A DNA stretch of 64,000 nucleotides from assembly GCF_013386115.1 (NCBI RefSeq), contig NZ_JACAOR010000011.1, forward strand, positions 248,001-312,000. The letters run 5' to 3'. Position 1 is the stretch's first letter, and each line of letters opens with the position of its first letter. The notes beneath the pieces were generated by a model that saw nothing but the letters and a program-made list of their open reading frames with translations, searched no databases and was not told the DNA's origin. Shown one piece after another: positions 52,256-61,810 of this stretch. Source of the DNA: Pseudomonas gingeri. Its GTDB lineage: Bacteria; Pseudomonadota; Gammaproteobacteria; Pseudomonadales; Pseudomonadaceae. A program made the translations under genes and the position numbers.

Positions 52256-52924
52256 ATGAAGCGCTGGATCGTCAATAACCGCGGGCTGCTGATCTTTCTC
52301 CTGTGCTTCGGCATCTTTCGGACTTCCATGGCGGACTGGAACCCGATTCCGTCGGGTTCGATGCGACCGACCCTGCTTGAAGGCGATGTGGTGCTGGTCA
52401 ACCGGCTGGCCTATGACTTCAAGCTGCCGCTGAGCGATATCTCCCTCGCGGCCCTGGGTACTCCCCGGCGCGGCGATGTGGTGACTTTCACCTCGCCCAA
52501 GGACGGCGTGCGCCTGATCAAGCGGCTGGTCGGGGTGCCGGGTGACGTGCTGGAAATGCGCAACGAGGTGCTGTTCGTCAACGGTGTGGCGGCCCACTAC
52601 AGCGATGCGCGCGATATCGCCGAGCCGGGTGCCCACGACACGAGCATTCCCGGCGTGTCCGTCACCGAGGCGGCGGACAGCAGCGTGCGCCGGGTCCAGT
52701 TCCTGCGCGGCGTTGCCGCCGCGCGGGATTTCGGACCGATCACCGTGCCGGCGGACAGCTACTTCATGCTGGGCGACAACCGCGACAACAGTGCCGACTC
52801 GCGTTATATCGGTTTCGTGCCACGCCACCTGCTGATCGGCCGGGCCCATCACATCGTGGTTTCGGCCGATATCCTCGGGCGCTGGATGCCGCGCCTGGAT
52901 CGCACCGGCAAGCGCATTCTCTGA
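52256..52924 (+). CDS. lepB: Signal peptidase I (second copy type)
   Basis: A 222-residue membrane-bound signal peptidase of the S26 family. A single N-terminal transmembrane helix (residues ~8-22) precedes box B 'IPSGSMRPTLLEGD' with catalytic Ser (~residue 36), box C/D 'GDVVTFTSPKDGVRLIKRLVGVPGD' in part with catalytic Lys (~residue 90) and box E 'YFMLGDNRDNSADSRYIGFVP' in part. It is shorter than the main LepB (about 284) that lies with lepA/rnc elsewhere in pseudomonads, so this should be an accessory copy. The frame is open to 52211; ATG 52256 has an AGAGG box. Confidence 0.9.
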   Translation: MKRWIVNNRGLLIFLLCFGIFRTSMADWNPIPSGSMRPTLLEGDVVLVNRLAYDFKLPLSDISLAALGTPRRGDVVTFTSPKDGVRLIKRLVGVPGDVLEMRNEVLFVNGVAAHYSDARDIAEPGAHDTSIPGVSVTEAADSSVRRVQFLRGVAAARDFGPITVPADSYFMLGDNRDNSADSRYIGFVPRHLLIGRAHHIVVSADILGRWMPRLDRTGKRIL

Positions 52925-52937
52925 GGCAGGACAGGCT

Positions 52938-53558
52938 TCAGGGCAGCGTCGCCTTGAAGCTGGGCAGGGCCTGCACCTGTTGCCACCACTGGGCAAAACC
53001 CTCGACGTCGAATACCTGCGCGGCATCCGGGGTCAGGGCGATATAGGTGCAGAACGGCACCAGGTAGAAGTCGGCGAGCGAAACATTCGGCCCGGCGATA
53101 AAGCGGTCTTGCCCCTTGATCTTCATCAGTTCGCGCAGGACCCGGCGCGAGTTCTCTATGCCGTTGCGCCGGGATTCTTCGTTCTGCCCGCCGATAAAGT
53201 CGGGGAACAGGTGATAACCGGCCACCGACACCAGCGCACCGTAGCCATAGGAGTCGTAGATACCGATGGCCATGTTGGCACGGGCGCGGTCCCAGGCGGT
53301 TTCCGGCATCAGTGACGGTCCCGGCAGCACCTCGTTCAGATAGGCGGTGATGGCTCCGCTCTCGATCACCCGGAAACCGTCATGGTCGATCACCGGTACC
53401 TTGCCGAAGGGATGACGCAACAGGTGTTCGGGAGAGTGGGGTTCGCCCTGGAGGACATCGACCGGAACCTGTTCATAGTCCGCGCCTTTCTCGGCGAGAA
53501 GCATTCTGACGGTGCGCACGTAGGTGCTGCCGCTGTAGCCGTAAAGGGTGATGCTCAT
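52938..53558 (-). CDS. Glutathione S-transferase family protein
   Basis: A 206-residue GST. The N-terminal thioredoxin-like domain starts 'SITLYGYSGSTYVRTVRMLLAEKG' in part and has the cis-Pro/Glu-Ser glutathione-binding signature 'KVPVIDHDGFRVIESGAITAYL' in part (~residues 52-73). The C-terminal helical domain includes 'FIAGPNVSLADFYLVPF' (~150-166) with the N-capping Asp. It resembles phi/theta-like bacterial GSTs. It is convergent with lepB and lies in its own transcription unit. The conjugated substrate is unknown. Confidence 0.9.
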   Translation of the reverse strand: MSITLYGYSGSTYVRTVRMLLAEKGADYEQVPVDVLQGEPHSPEHLLRHPFGKVPVIDHDGFRVIESGAITAYLNEVLPGPSLMPETAWDRARANMAIGIYDSYGYGALVSVAGYHLFPDFIGGQNEESRRNGIENSRRVLRELMKIKGQDRFIAGPNVSLADFYLVPFCTYIALTPDAAQVFDVEGFAQWWQQVQALPSFKATLP

Positions 53559-53740
53559 GATGATGACCTCCTGGGTGAACCCTGCACTGTGATGATCGGG
53601 CCACCCGGTGCGGGTGGCTTGGGACCGGCACAGTTCATCGCGTGGATGTATCCACGGTGTGTCCGCTGGCGGCGACAGCTTGAGTCAGTGTGTCCGGCGC
53701 AAGGCTGTACACACTGTGATACGTGGGGGGAGGTCGACGC

Positions 53741-54637
53741 TTATTGATCGATGAAACGCCGGCGCCTGCCGATCTCCTGCACGGACTCGATCAGCGCATG
53801 GATGGCTGGGTCGGCGCGGTCGGAAAAGGCATGGAAACGTGCGTTCGCCAGCGCTGGAAGACCCTCGGCCGGGCCCAGCTCCCTGAGTCCGTCGCGCAAC
53901 TGGCTGCGGGCAATCGGGGTTACGGCGAAGCCCGCCAGGGCCGCGGCAATGCAACCGGCCATGCTGCTGCTTTCAAACGCCAGGCGCCAGGGCGTTCCCG
54001 CCAGGGCCAGCGCCTGGATGGCCGCCTCCCGGTAGACGCAAGGTTCCGGAAAGACGGCCAGGGGCAAGGGGATCGCGGTATCCAGGGGGATTTTCGCGGC
54101 GTAGGCCCAGACCAGCGGTTCTTCCCATAGCAACTCGCCGCCTTCGTCCACCCGGCTGCACTGTTTGCCGAACACCACGTCGAGCTGGCCGAGTTGCCGC
54201 TGTTGCACCAGATCGGAAGTGATGCCGACCTTCAACTCGATGGAGGCCCGTGGATGGCTGCGGCTGAAGGACTGCAACACGGCGGCCAGCCAGGTGCCGG
54301 CAAAGTCTTCCGAGGAGCCGACGCGGATCCGCCCTTGAATATGGGCTCCCCGCAGTTTTGCCCGGGCCTCGCGTTCCAGGCTGAGGATATTGCGGGCATA
54401 GGTGTAGAGGATCTCGCCCTCGGCGGTCAGGGACAGGCGGCGCGTGGTACGCGACAGCAGCTTCACCGCGACATCGTCTTCGAGGCGTTTGATATGCCCG
54501 CTCACCGCCGAGGGTGTCAGCGCCAGCAGGTCGGCAGCCGAGGCGAAGCTGTGGGTGTCTACCACCGTGAGAAACGTGCGCAGCAAGGCAATGTCGAGGG
54601 AGGCGGAAAGGGCGACGAGGGAGCGGTCCGTGTTCAT
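53741..54637 (-). CDS. LysR-family transcriptional regulator
   Basis: A 298-residue regulator. The N-terminal winged HTH is 'LLRTFLTVVDTHSFASAADLLALTPSAVSGHIKRLEDD' in outline (residues ~16-55), and the C-terminal ~210 residues are a periplasmic-binding-protein-like effector domain ('GRIRVGSSEDFAGTWLAAVLQSF'). ATG 54637 gives the normal N-terminus; fifteen more upstream residues are open. It is divergent from an epoxide-hydrolase-like gene with a 108-bp gap and probably controls it. Confidence 0.9.
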   Translation of the reverse strand: MNTDRSLVALSASLDIALLRTFLTVVDTHSFASAADLLALTPSAVSGHIKRLEDDVAVKLLSRTTRRLSLTAEGEILYTYARNILSLEREARAKLRGAHIQGRIRVGSSEDFAGTWLAAVLQSFSRSHPRASIELKVGITSDLVQQRQLGQLDVVFGKQCSRVDEGGELLWEEPLVWAYAAKIPLDTAIPLPLAVFPEPCVYREAAIQALALAGTPWRLAFESSSMAGCIAAALAGFAVTPIARSQLRDGLRELGPAEGLPALANARFHAFSDRADPAIHALIESVQEIGRRRRFIDQ

Positions 54638-54745
54638 CACTGATTCAACTTGAAAAATTGATAATAGGCCTTTACTCATCATGAATGATTCGTGGTGGCG
54701 ACGGTAGTCTTTCTCCAGACAACCGCCAACTCCGCAGGAATCGCC

Positions 54746-55666
54746 ATGAACTACTCATTTGTCACCACGCCATTGCTGGACATCGCCTACCTGGAGTGGA
54801 ACCCCGCTGGAGCCCGGGTGGCCGTGCTGGTCCATGGCTGGCCGGACAGTCCCGAGACCTGGACACGCACTGCCGGCCATCTGGCCGAAGCCGGCTACCG
54901 GGTGCTGGCGCCGGCACTCCGGGGTTTTGCACCGACGCGTTTTCGCCATGACGATACGCCGCGCAGTGGCGCGCTGGCAGCGCTGGGCATGGACCTGCTG
55001 GATTTCATCGATGCCCTGGGGCTCGATCGTCCGGTGCTGGTCGGACATGACTGGGGCGCAAGGGCCGTGGCCAATGCCTGTGGACTCAGGCCCGGTGTGG
55101 CCGCGGGGCTGGTGATGCTGTCGGTCGGCTACGGCACCAACGATCCGAACCAGGTGATTTCCCTGCAGCAGGCGCGCAATTACTGGTACCACTGGTTCAT
55201 GGCGACACCCCGCGGCCAGCAGGTCGTCGAGCACGAGCGCAATGTCTTCGCCCGCATGATGTGGGACACCTGGTCGCCCGCCGGCTGGTACACGGAGCAG
55301 GATTTCCAGACCGCCTGTCGCGCCTTCGCAGGGCCGGACTGGGCTGCGGTGGTATTGCATTCCTACCGGCATCGCTGGGGTTTCGTCGAAGGTGACGCGG
55401 CCTCCCGTGCCGAAGAAGCCAGGCTCAACCCGGCACCGGTATTGTCGGTACCCACGCTGGTGCTGCACGGTGGTGCGGACAGTTGCAATCACCCGGACAG
55501 TTCCAAGGGACGCGAAGGCTACTTCTCGGCGCGCTACGAACGCGTGCTGATCGACGGAGCGGGGCACTTTCCCCAGCGTGAGGCACCGGAGATTGTCGCG
55601 TACGAGATCCTGAGGTTTCTCAGGGCCGGGACTCGGGAGCTGCCGGTTATAGAGGAGAGGCGCTGA
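54746..55666 (+). CDS. Alpha/beta hydrolase, epoxide-hydrolase/dehalogenase type
   Basis: A 306-residue cytosolic hydrolase. 'VLVHGWPDSPETW' (HGxP motif, ~residue 30) and 'VLVGHDWGARAVANACG' (nucleophile Asp ~residue 99) mark the epoxide hydrolase branch. The lid domain contains 'YWYHWFMATPRGQQVVEHER' and the catalytic His is in 'IDGAGHFPQREAPE'. ATG 54746 has a CAGGAA box; the frame is open to 54692. It is paralogous to the Tat-exported enzyme at 46201 but lacks a signal peptide. It is divergent from the LysR regulator, its likely controller. Confidence 0.9.
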   Translation: MNYSFVTTPLLDIAYLEWNPAGARVAVLVHGWPDSPETWTRTAGHLAEAGYRVLAPALRGFAPTRFRHDDTPRSGALAALGMDLLDFIDALGLDRPVLVGHDWGARAVANACGLRPGVAAGLVMLSVGYGTNDPNQVISLQQARNYWYHWFMATPRGQQVVEHERNVFARMMWDTWSPAGWYTEQDFQTACRAFAGPDWAAVVLHSYRHRWGFVEGDAASRAEEARLNPAPVLSVPTLVLHGGADSCNHPDSSKGREGYFSARYERVLIDGAGHFPQREAPEIVAYEILRFLRAGTRELPVIEERR

Positions 55667-55790
55667 GGAATTTTCATACGCGGAGTACGTCGATTAATTT
55701 TTGACGTCAAAATGCCATCATTTTTATCAAGATATTTCTAACCGGGTCGATACGCTGAAAAACCACACTGACCTGGAGGACATATCGTTC

Positions 55791-57473
55791 ATGAAGCTTA
55801 CAGTCAAAGGCAAATTGCTGTGTCTGGCTATCATCCCCTCGTTGTTGTTCGCATTGATTATCAGCGGCCTTGCGTCGTGGATGTTGCAGCGCACTGCCGA
55901 CCAGCAAATGCTCGAAACCCGGGAGGGTTTGATCAAGCGCAATCGTGACGTGCTGAAGAACTATGTCGAGGTGGCCCTGACCACCATCAAGCCGCTGCAC
56001 GATGCCTCGGCAAAGGGCGATATGGCGGCCCGTGACAAGGCCCTCGAATTGCTCAAACCGGTAAAGTTCGGGGAGGAAGGCTACTTCTTCGGTTACGACA
56101 CCAAAGGCGTGCGCATCTTCCGTGGCGACAGCACCGCCGGGATCGGCAAGAGCTTCTGGGACACCAAGGATCCGGACGGTTCCTTCCACTACCAGACCTT
56201 TGTCGAAGTGGCTAAAAACGGCAAGCACTACGTCGATTACTTCGCGCCAAAACCAGGCCAGGAAAGTGTTCAGGTGCCCAAGCTTGGCTACACCATTTAC
56301 CTGGAAAAATGGGACATGGTGCTCGGCAGCGCAATCAATATGGATGACATCGACGCCGCCATGGTGCTGGAGCAGGCAGCGGTAACCGAACGCACCCGCG
56401 CTCTGCTGGGCAGCATCTTCCTGGTGACCCTGGTGCTGTTGCTGGTAACCGCAACGGCCGGTATCTGGACCGCCAATGGTGTTGTCCGCCCGCTGCGTGT
56501 GCTCAAGACCAACCTGGATGACATTGCCGCCGGGGACGGTGACCTTACCCATCGCCTGGCGATCACCAGCAACGATGAGTTGGGTGATCTCGCCGCCTCG
56601 TTCAACCGGTTCGTCGACAAGATCCACACCATGGTCAGCCAGGTGGCGAAGATGACTACCGACCTCGACGGTCTGGTGCATCAGGCGACCCAGCAAACCT
56701 TGCGTTCTGAACAAGCGATGCAGCGCCAGCGCAACGAGACCGACCAGGTTGCCACCGCTATCCATGAAATGTCGGCGGCAGCCCAGGAAGTCGCGGTCAG
56801 TGCCCAGCGTGCTGCCCAGGCTGCGGCAGAGACCGACCAGCAAGGCCATGTCGCGCGCAAGGTAGTGGGCGACAACATCAAGGGAATGAGCGCACTGGTA
56901 TCGGATATTCGCCTGAGCGGTACCAGCCTCGACAACCTGCAACAGGACGTGCGCTCCATTGTCTCGGTGCTCGATGTGATTCGCTCGATTGCCGACCAGA
57001 CCAATTTGCTGGCGCTCAACGCCGCGATTGAAGCCGCGCGTGCTGGTGAAGCCGGTCGTGGTTTTGCGGTGGTCGCCGATGAAGTTCGCGCACTCGCCAG
57101 CCGCACGCAACAAAGCACTCAAGAGATCCAGGACATGATCACGCGCCTGGAAGCGGGTACCACTGCCTCGGTCGCCGCGATGCATCGTTCGACCGAAGCC
57201 GGCGAGGGTGCGAACCAGCAGACCAACGAAGTGGGGGTTTCGCTGGATTCGATCTCGGACCTGATCGGCACGATCAACGCGATGAACGCGCAGATTGCCA
57301 GTGCCGCCGAAGAGCAGACCTCGGTCGCCGAAGAGATCAACCGCAGCGTGCATCAGATTGCTGGCGCGGTGGAAAGCCTGGCCGATGAAACCGAGCAAAG
57401 CGCGCGCACCATGCGTGATGTGTCTTCGCTGGGTGCCAACCTGAACGGCCTGGTACGCCAATTCAAGATCTGA
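55791..57473 (+). CDS. Methyl-accepting chemotaxis protein with sCache sensor
   Basis: A 560-residue chemoreceptor. TM1 is residues ~9-32, the periplasmic single Cache domain ~35-195 ('[22 protein letters not shown]', '[25 protein letters not shown]' in part), TM2 near '[22 protein letters not shown]', then HAMP ('[28 protein letters not shown]' in part) and the signalling domain with the hairpin '[28 protein letters not shown]' in part. sCache receptors of this kind in pseudomonads bind short carboxylates such as acetate, propionate, pyruvate or malate. The open frame reaches 55701; ATG 55791 starts the TM1 segment. It stands upstream of a gluconate-dehydrogenase-type operon. Confidence 0.92.
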   Translation: MKLTVKGKLLCLAIIPSLLFALIISGLASWMLQRTADQQMLETREGLIKRNRDVLKNYVEVALTTIKPLHDASAKGDMAARDKALELLKPVKFGEEGYFFGYDTKGVRIFRGDSTAGIGKSFWDTKDPDGSFHYQTFVEVAKNGKHYVDYFAPKPGQESVQVPKLGYTIYLEKWDMVLGSAINMDDIDAAMVLEQAAVTERTRALLGSIFLVTLVLLLVTATAGIWTANGVVRPLRVLKTNLDDIAAGDGDLTHRLAITSNDELGDLAASFNRFVDKIHTMVSQVAKMTTDLDGLVHQATQQTLRSEQAMQRQRNETDQVATAIHEMSAAAQEVAVSAQRAAQAAAETDQQGHVARKVVGDNIKGMSALVSDIRLSGTSLDNLQQDVRSIVSVLDVIRSIADQTNLLALNAAIEAARAGEAGRGFAVVADEVRALASRTQQSTQEIQDMITRLEAGTTASVAAMHRSTEAGEGANQQTNEVGVSLDSISDLIGTINAMNAQIASAAEEQTSVAEEINRSVHQIAGAVESLADETEQSARTMRDVSSLGANLNGLVRQFKI

Positions 57474-57562
57474 ACAAGTGCGCCATTACCCTGAAACAGG
57501 TGGTGATAACCGTTTTAGCTACGGGTTATTTGTTAGCTTGATAATAATTAGGTAGCAATCAA

Positions 57563-57583
57563 TTTGCCGTTTCCCACGGCAAA
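57563..57583. repeat. Perfect short hairpin after the chemoreceptor gene
   Basis: TTTGCCG-TTTCCCA-CGGCAAA, a 7-bp stem with a 7-base loop, between the chemoreceptor and the dehydrogenase operon. It is not followed by a clear T run, so its role (terminator or regulatory element ahead of the operon) is undecided. Confidence 0.4.
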
Positions 57584-57635
57584 TCATAAGAAAAACCCAT
57601 GTACACCCGTGTTTAGACCCAGGAGTGAGTAACCG

Positions 57636-58379
57636 ATGTCCGAGAACGATACCTCCCCAGGGCGTCGCGACTTTCTACGCAAGTCGTTGACGATGATCCC
57701 TGTTGTCACACTGGCCAGTACCGGCCTTTCCACTGGCGCCTTCGCGCAGACCCCGGCAAGCGACAGCCAGACCGGTACGCCGGTACCAGCCAAGGTCGCT
57801 GACTACAAACCGACGTTCTTCACCCCGCAGGAGTGGGCCTTCCTGATTGCAGCCTGCGACCGCCTGATTCCGTCCGATCAGGTTGGCCCTGGTGCCGTCG
57901 AACTCGGCGTACCGGAGTTTCTCGACCGGCACATGCAGACGCCCTATGCCAATGGCGGCATCTGGTACATGCAGGGGCCATTCATCGAAGCGGCGCCGGA
58001 GTTTGGCTACCAGGGCCGCCTCACGTTGCGCGAAACCCTGCGGGTCGGGATCAAGGCCATTGACGCCAGTTGCCAGAAAAACTTCGCCGGCAAAGCCTTC
58101 GCCCAGCTCTCGACCGCCCAGCAGGAAGACCTGTTGAAAAACGCCGAGAGCGGCAAGCTGGCGCTGGAAGACATTTCCTCGAAGCTGTTTTTCAGCAACC
58201 TGCTCAACGAAGTGCGCAACGGCTATTTCGCCGACCCGTCCCACGGCGGCAATAAAAACATGGGGGCGTGGAAGATGATCGGTTATCCCGGCATGCGTGC
58301 CGATTACATGGACTGGGTAACGGTGCGTGACAAGCCGTACCCGTTGCCGCCGGTTGATCTGGCCGGGCGAAGGGGTTGA
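57636..58379 (+). CDS. Gluconate 2-dehydrogenase subunit 3 family protein (small subunit)
   Basis: A 247-residue Tat-exported subunit. The N-terminus has the twin-arginine motif 'GRRDFLRKSLTMIP' and a hydrophobic stretch ending 'TGAFAQTPA'. The Gluconate_2-dh3 domain includes 'FFTPQEWAFLIAACDRLIPSDQVGPGAVELGVPEFLDR' in part. In such complexes the small subunit escorts the FAD subunit through the Tat pathway and holds it to the cytochrome subunit. An AGGAG box lies ~9 bp before the ATG. The FAD subunit gene starts 2 bp after its stop. Confidence 0.92.
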   Translation: MSENDTSPGRRDFLRKSLTMIPVVTLASTGLSTGAFAQTPASDSQTGTPVPAKVADYKPTFFTPQEWAFLIAACDRLIPSDQVGPGAVELGVPEFLDRHMQTPYANGGIWYMQGPFIEAAPEFGYQGRLTLRETLRVGIKAIDASCQKNFAGKAFAQLSTAQQEDLLKNAESGKLALEDISSKLFFSNLLNEVRNGYFADPSHGGNKNMGAWKMIGYPGMRADYMDWVTVRDKPYPLPPVDLAGRRG

Positions 58380-58381
58380 GC

Positions 58382-60157
58382 ATGGCGAACATCAAGGCAA
58401 AAGCAGACGTAGTGATTGTAGGTATGGGCTGGACCGGGGCGATCATGGCCAAGGAGCTCACCGATGCAGGACTGCATGTGGTGGTACTTGAGCGCGGCGC
58501 CGACCGTGACACGCAGCCTGATTTCGCTTACCCGAAAGTGGTCGATGAGCTTGAAGGTTCGGTACATCGCCGGTACCTGCAAAGCTTGTCCCAGGAAACC
58601 GTCACCGCGCGGCACAACCTGACCTCCACGGCTGTGCCGTATCGGCAGATGGGCTCGTTCAAACCGGGCACGGGTGTCGGCGGGGCAGGTAGCCACTGGT
58701 CTGGCTGCCACTTCCGCGCGCTGCCGGAAGACTTCAAGTTGCGCAGCAATACCGAGCAGCGCTATGGCGCCAAATTCATTCCCGACGACATGACCATCCA
58801 GGATTTTCCGGTCAGCTACGAAGACCTCGAACCGCACTTCGATCATTTCGAACACGTGTGTGGCACGTCCGGCAAGGCCGGTGTGATCCAAGGGGTGAAA
58901 CAGGCGGGCGGCAACCCGTTCGAAGGGTCGCGCTCGCGTGAATTCCCGCTGGGCCCGAACCGTGATTACCTTGGTGCAGAGATGTTTTACGGTGCGGCCC
59001 GCGAGATGGGTTGGGACCCGTACCCGATCCCTGCGTCCAATGCATCGGCGCCTTACGTCAACCCCTACGGCTGCCAGATGGGCCCGTGCAACGCCTGCGG
59101 TTTCTGCAGTGATTACGGTTGCCTGAACTACTCCAAGGCCAGCCCGAACATCAGCATCTTGCCGGTGCTGCGCCAGCGCAAGAACTTTGAATTGCGTACC
59201 CATGCGCAAGTGCTCAAGGTCAATCTCGACAGCGATGGCAAGAAGGCCACTGGTGTGACGTACCTGGATGCCCAGGGGCGTGAAGTGGAGCAACAGGCCG
59301 ACCTGGTGCTGCTCTGCGCATTTTCGTTGTTCAACGTGCACTTGATGCTGCTCTCGGGGATCGGCAAACCCTACGACCCACTGAGCGGTGAAGGCACCAT
59401 CGGGCGCAATTACTCCTACCAGAACCTCAACCGAGTGGTGCTGTTTTTTGGCAAGGAAGTGCAGGCCAACCAATTCATCGGGATCGGCGGCGCGGGCACC
59501 ACCATGGACAACCTCAACGGTAACCAGCTGGACAATGCCAAGGCCGGTTTTGTCGGCGGTGGGATCATCTGGGCACGCCAGCCGGGTGCCGGCCCGGTAC
59601 GCGGGATCAACGTACCGCCGGGCACGCCCGCCTGGGGCACGCAGTGGAAACAGGCGGCCAGCGATGCGTTCCGTCACTCGTTCTACTTCGAAGTGCAGGG
59701 CGCCTGCATGTCTTACCGCCAGCACTACCTGAGCCTGGACCCAACCTACAAGGACGGTTTCGGTCGGCCGCTGCTGCGGATGAACTTCGACTGGCACAAC
59801 AACGAGATCAAGGCGTCGCAATTCCTGGTCGGCAAGGCGTTGGAAATGTCGAAGATCCTCAACCCGACCGCCATGGCCGGCGACGCCAAGAAGCCGGGTG
59901 AGCACTACAACATCACCAAGTACCAGAGTACCCACACCTGTGGTGGCGCGATCATGGGCAGCGACCCGAAAACCTCGGCATTGAACCGCTACTTGCAGTC
60001 GTGGGACGTGCATAACGTGTTCGCCATAGGCGCCAACGCGTTCCCGCAAAACAACGGTTACAACCCGACCGGCATGGTCGGCGCACTGGCGTATTGGTCT
60101 GCCTCGGCGATTCGTGAGCAGTACCTCAAAAACCCCGGCCCGCTGGTTCAGGCATAA
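58382..60157 (+). CDS. GMC-family FAD subunit, gluconate 2-dehydrogenase type
   Basis: A 591-residue GMC flavoprotein. The FAD-binding motif 'VVIVGMGWTGAIMAKELTDAGL' in part is at residues ~10-30, the second 'TGVGGAGSHWSGCHFRAL' around 100-118, and the C-terminal GMC domain contains 'HNVFAIGANAFPQNNGYNPTGMVGALAYW' in part (His/Asn catalytic region ~residue 550). The Cys-rich 'QMGPCNACGFCSDYGC' (~residues 240-255) resembles the segment that binds a 3Fe-4S cluster in related flavocytochrome dehydrogenases. It oxidises a sugar acid or sugar (gluconate, 2-ketogluconate or similar) in the periplasm; lacking its own signal, it is exported with the small subunit. Confidence 0.9.
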   Translation: MANIKAKADVVIVGMGWTGAIMAKELTDAGLHVVVLERGADRDTQPDFAYPKVVDELEGSVHRRYLQSLSQETVTARHNLTSTAVPYRQMGSFKPGTGVGGAGSHWSGCHFRALPEDFKLRSNTEQRYGAKFIPDDMTIQDFPVSYEDLEPHFDHFEHVCGTSGKAGVIQGVKQAGGNPFEGSRSREFPLGPNRDYLGAEMFYGAAREMGWDPYPIPASNASAPYVNPYGCQMGPCNACGFCSDYGCLNYSKASPNISILPVLRQRKNFELRTHAQVLKVNLDSDGKKATGVTYLDAQGREVEQQADLVLLCAFSLFNVHLMLLSGIGKPYDPLSGEGTIGRNYSYQNLNRVVLFFGKEVQANQFIGIGGAGTTMDNLNGNQLDNAKAGFVGGGIIWARQPGAGPVRGINVPPGTPAWGTQWKQAASDAFRHSFYFEVQGACMSYRQHYLSLDPTYKDGFGRPLLRMNFDWHNNEIKASQFLVGKALEMSKILNPTAMAGDAKKPGEHYNITKYQSTHTCGGAIMGSDPKTSALNRYLQSWDVHNVFAIGANAFPQNNGYNPTGMVGALAYWSASAIREQYLKNPGPLVQA

Positions 60158-60169
60158 GGAGAAAGACCG

Positions 60170-61531
60170 ATGAAAAAGTTTCTCCTGAGCCTGGTTGGAT
60201 TGGCTGTGGCGGTTTTGGTTGGATTGTTGGTGTTCGCTTTCTGGCCGACACACACACGGGCATTGCAAACGGCACCTGAAGCCGGGCAGGCCGCGTTGAT
60301 CGAGAAAGGGCGCTACCTGGCTGACGCAGGTGATTGCACGGCATGTCACACCGCCAAGGGGGGGCAACCGTTCGCTGGTGGCTTGGCGATTGCCTCGCCA
60401 ATCGGCACGCTCTACAGCAGCAACATTACGCCAGACAAAACCACAGGTATCGGCGGTTATTCACTGGAGGATTTTGACCGCGCGGTTCGTCACGGTATCG
60501 CGGCCAATGGCAGCAGCCTGTACCCCGCCATGCCTTACCCGGCGTATGCCAAGGTCAACGACGATGACCTGCGGGCGCTCTACGCCTATTTCATGCACGG
60601 CGTCACGCCGGTCAATGCCGAGAACCGCGCCAACGCGGTGCCGTGGCCGTTGTCCATGCGCTGGCCGCTGGCGATCTGGCGCAAGGTGTTTGCGCCCGAC
60701 CCCGATGCGGTGGTGTTCAAGGCCGATGGCTACAAGGACGCCGGGGTGGCACGTGGTGCGTATCTGATCCAGGGCCTGGGCCACTGCGGCAGTTGCCACA
60801 CACCGCGTGCGGTGACCTTGCAGGAGAAGGCGCAGGATGAGTCCAGTCCGGCCTACTTGTCTGGTGGACCAGTGATCGATGGCTGGCTGGCAGTGAATTT
60901 GCGCGGTAGTCCGGCGGACGGCCTGGGCAGTTGGAGCCTCGACGACATTGTCGCGACCCTGCGCAGTGCCCGCAGCGAAACCCATGCAGTGTTGGGTGGT
61001 GCGATGGGCGATGTGGTGGTTCACAGCACCCAGAACCTCAACGATAGCGACCTGCACGCGATGGCGGCGTACCTGAAAACGCTGCCTGCCGGCGAGCGTC
61101 AGGTATCGGGTTTCAGCGCCGACCCGGCCACCGCCAAGGCCTTGGCTGCGGGTCAGGAGGGCAGCCGTGGTGCGCAGCTGTACATCGACAACTGTGCGGC
61201 CTGCCACCGTACCAACGGTCAGGGCGACGCGCGGGTATTCCCGAAAATCGCCGGTAACTCGTCGGTGCTGTCTGAAGATCCGGTGTCGATGATCCGCCTG
61301 GTGCTGGCGGGCGGTAAATTACCTGCCACCACTACCGCGCCTTCTGAGCTGGGGATGCCGGGTTTCGCCTGGCGCCTGTCGGATGAAGAAGTGGCACAAC
61401 TGCTGAGCTTCATCCGCACCAGTTGGGGCAACCAGGCGCCGACCGTCAACGCAGCACAGGTCAAGCAACTGCGGGACACTTTGCCGAAGTCGTCACCTGA
61501 TGTTTCGCGCACGGATATCGCCAGGCCATAG
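60170..61531 (+). CDS. Tri-heme cytochrome c subunit of the dehydrogenase
   Basis: A 453-residue membrane-anchored cytochrome c. Residues 1-25 form a signal/anchor helix. Three heme-binding CxxCH sites are CTACH (56-60), CGSCH (~205-209) and CAACH (~342-346), the usual number for gluconate/aldehyde/fructose dehydrogenase cytochrome subunits. It passes electrons from the FAD subunit to ubiquinone. An AAGGAG box precedes the ATG, 12 bp after the FAD gene stop. The transcript ends at a terminator at 61599-61624. Confidence 0.93.
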   Translation: MKKFLLSLVGLAVAVLVGLLVFAFWPTHTRALQTAPEAGQAALIEKGRYLADAGDCTACHTAKGGQPFAGGLAIASPIGTLYSSNITPDKTTGIGGYSLEDFDRAVRHGIAANGSSLYPAMPYPAYAKVNDDDLRALYAYFMHGVTPVNAENRANAVPWPLSMRWPLAIWRKVFAPDPDAVVFKADGYKDAGVARGAYLIQGLGHCGSCHTPRAVTLQEKAQDESSPAYLSGGPVIDGWLAVNLRGSPADGLGSWSLDDIVATLRSARSETHAVLGGAMGDVVVHSTQNLNDSDLHAMAAYLKTLPAGERQVSGFSADPATAKALAAGQEGSRGAQLYIDNCAACHRTNGQGDARVFPKIAGNSSVLSEDPVSMIRLVLAGGKLPATTTAPSELGMPGFAWRLSDEEVAQLLSFIRTSWGNQAPTVNAAQVKQLRDTLPKSSPDVSRTDIARP

Positions 61532-61598
61532 GCGGTGCGATAGTTGAAGAGGGTGGGCTGACGTGCAAGGCGTCAGCCTTGCCGATGTGGCCAAAACG

Positions 61599-61624
61599 AA
61601 AAAACCGCCAGAAGGCGGTTTTTT
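61599..61624. terminator. Intrinsic terminator after the dehydrogenase operon
   Basis: AAAAAACCGCC (61599-61609) and GGCGGTTTTTT (61614-61624), loop AGAA: a strong stem flanked by A and T runs, able to work in both directions. It lies between the cytochrome subunit gene and the minus-strand tRNA-Asn. Confidence 0.93.
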
Positions 61625-61667
61625 CGGTGGTTTCAGAGATTTTTAAAGCCTTCCCCGCAACCTTGTC

Positions 61668-61743
61668 TGGCTCCACGACCTGGACTCGAACCAGGGACCC
61701 AATGATTAACAGTCATTTGCTCTACCAACTGAGCTATCGCGGA
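61668..61743 (-). tRNA. tRNA-Asn (anticodon GTT)
   Basis: On the minus strand the 76-base sequence begins TCCGCGATAGCTCAGTTGGT and ends in GGTTCGAGTCCAGGTCGTGG plus AGCCA. The acceptor stem TCCGCGA pairs with TCGTGGA, the D loop has GTTGGTAGAG, the anticodon loop is CTGTTAA with GTT, and the T loop is GGTTCGAGTCC. The CCA end is encoded. A phage-like lysis/tail segment lies immediately next to its 5' side. Confidence 0.98.
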
Positions 61744-61810
61744 ATGAGATGTATGTTACTGATATAAAAAGAGAAGTCAAGCCTGGAAAGTGATGCGCGC
61801 AAATCGCGAC

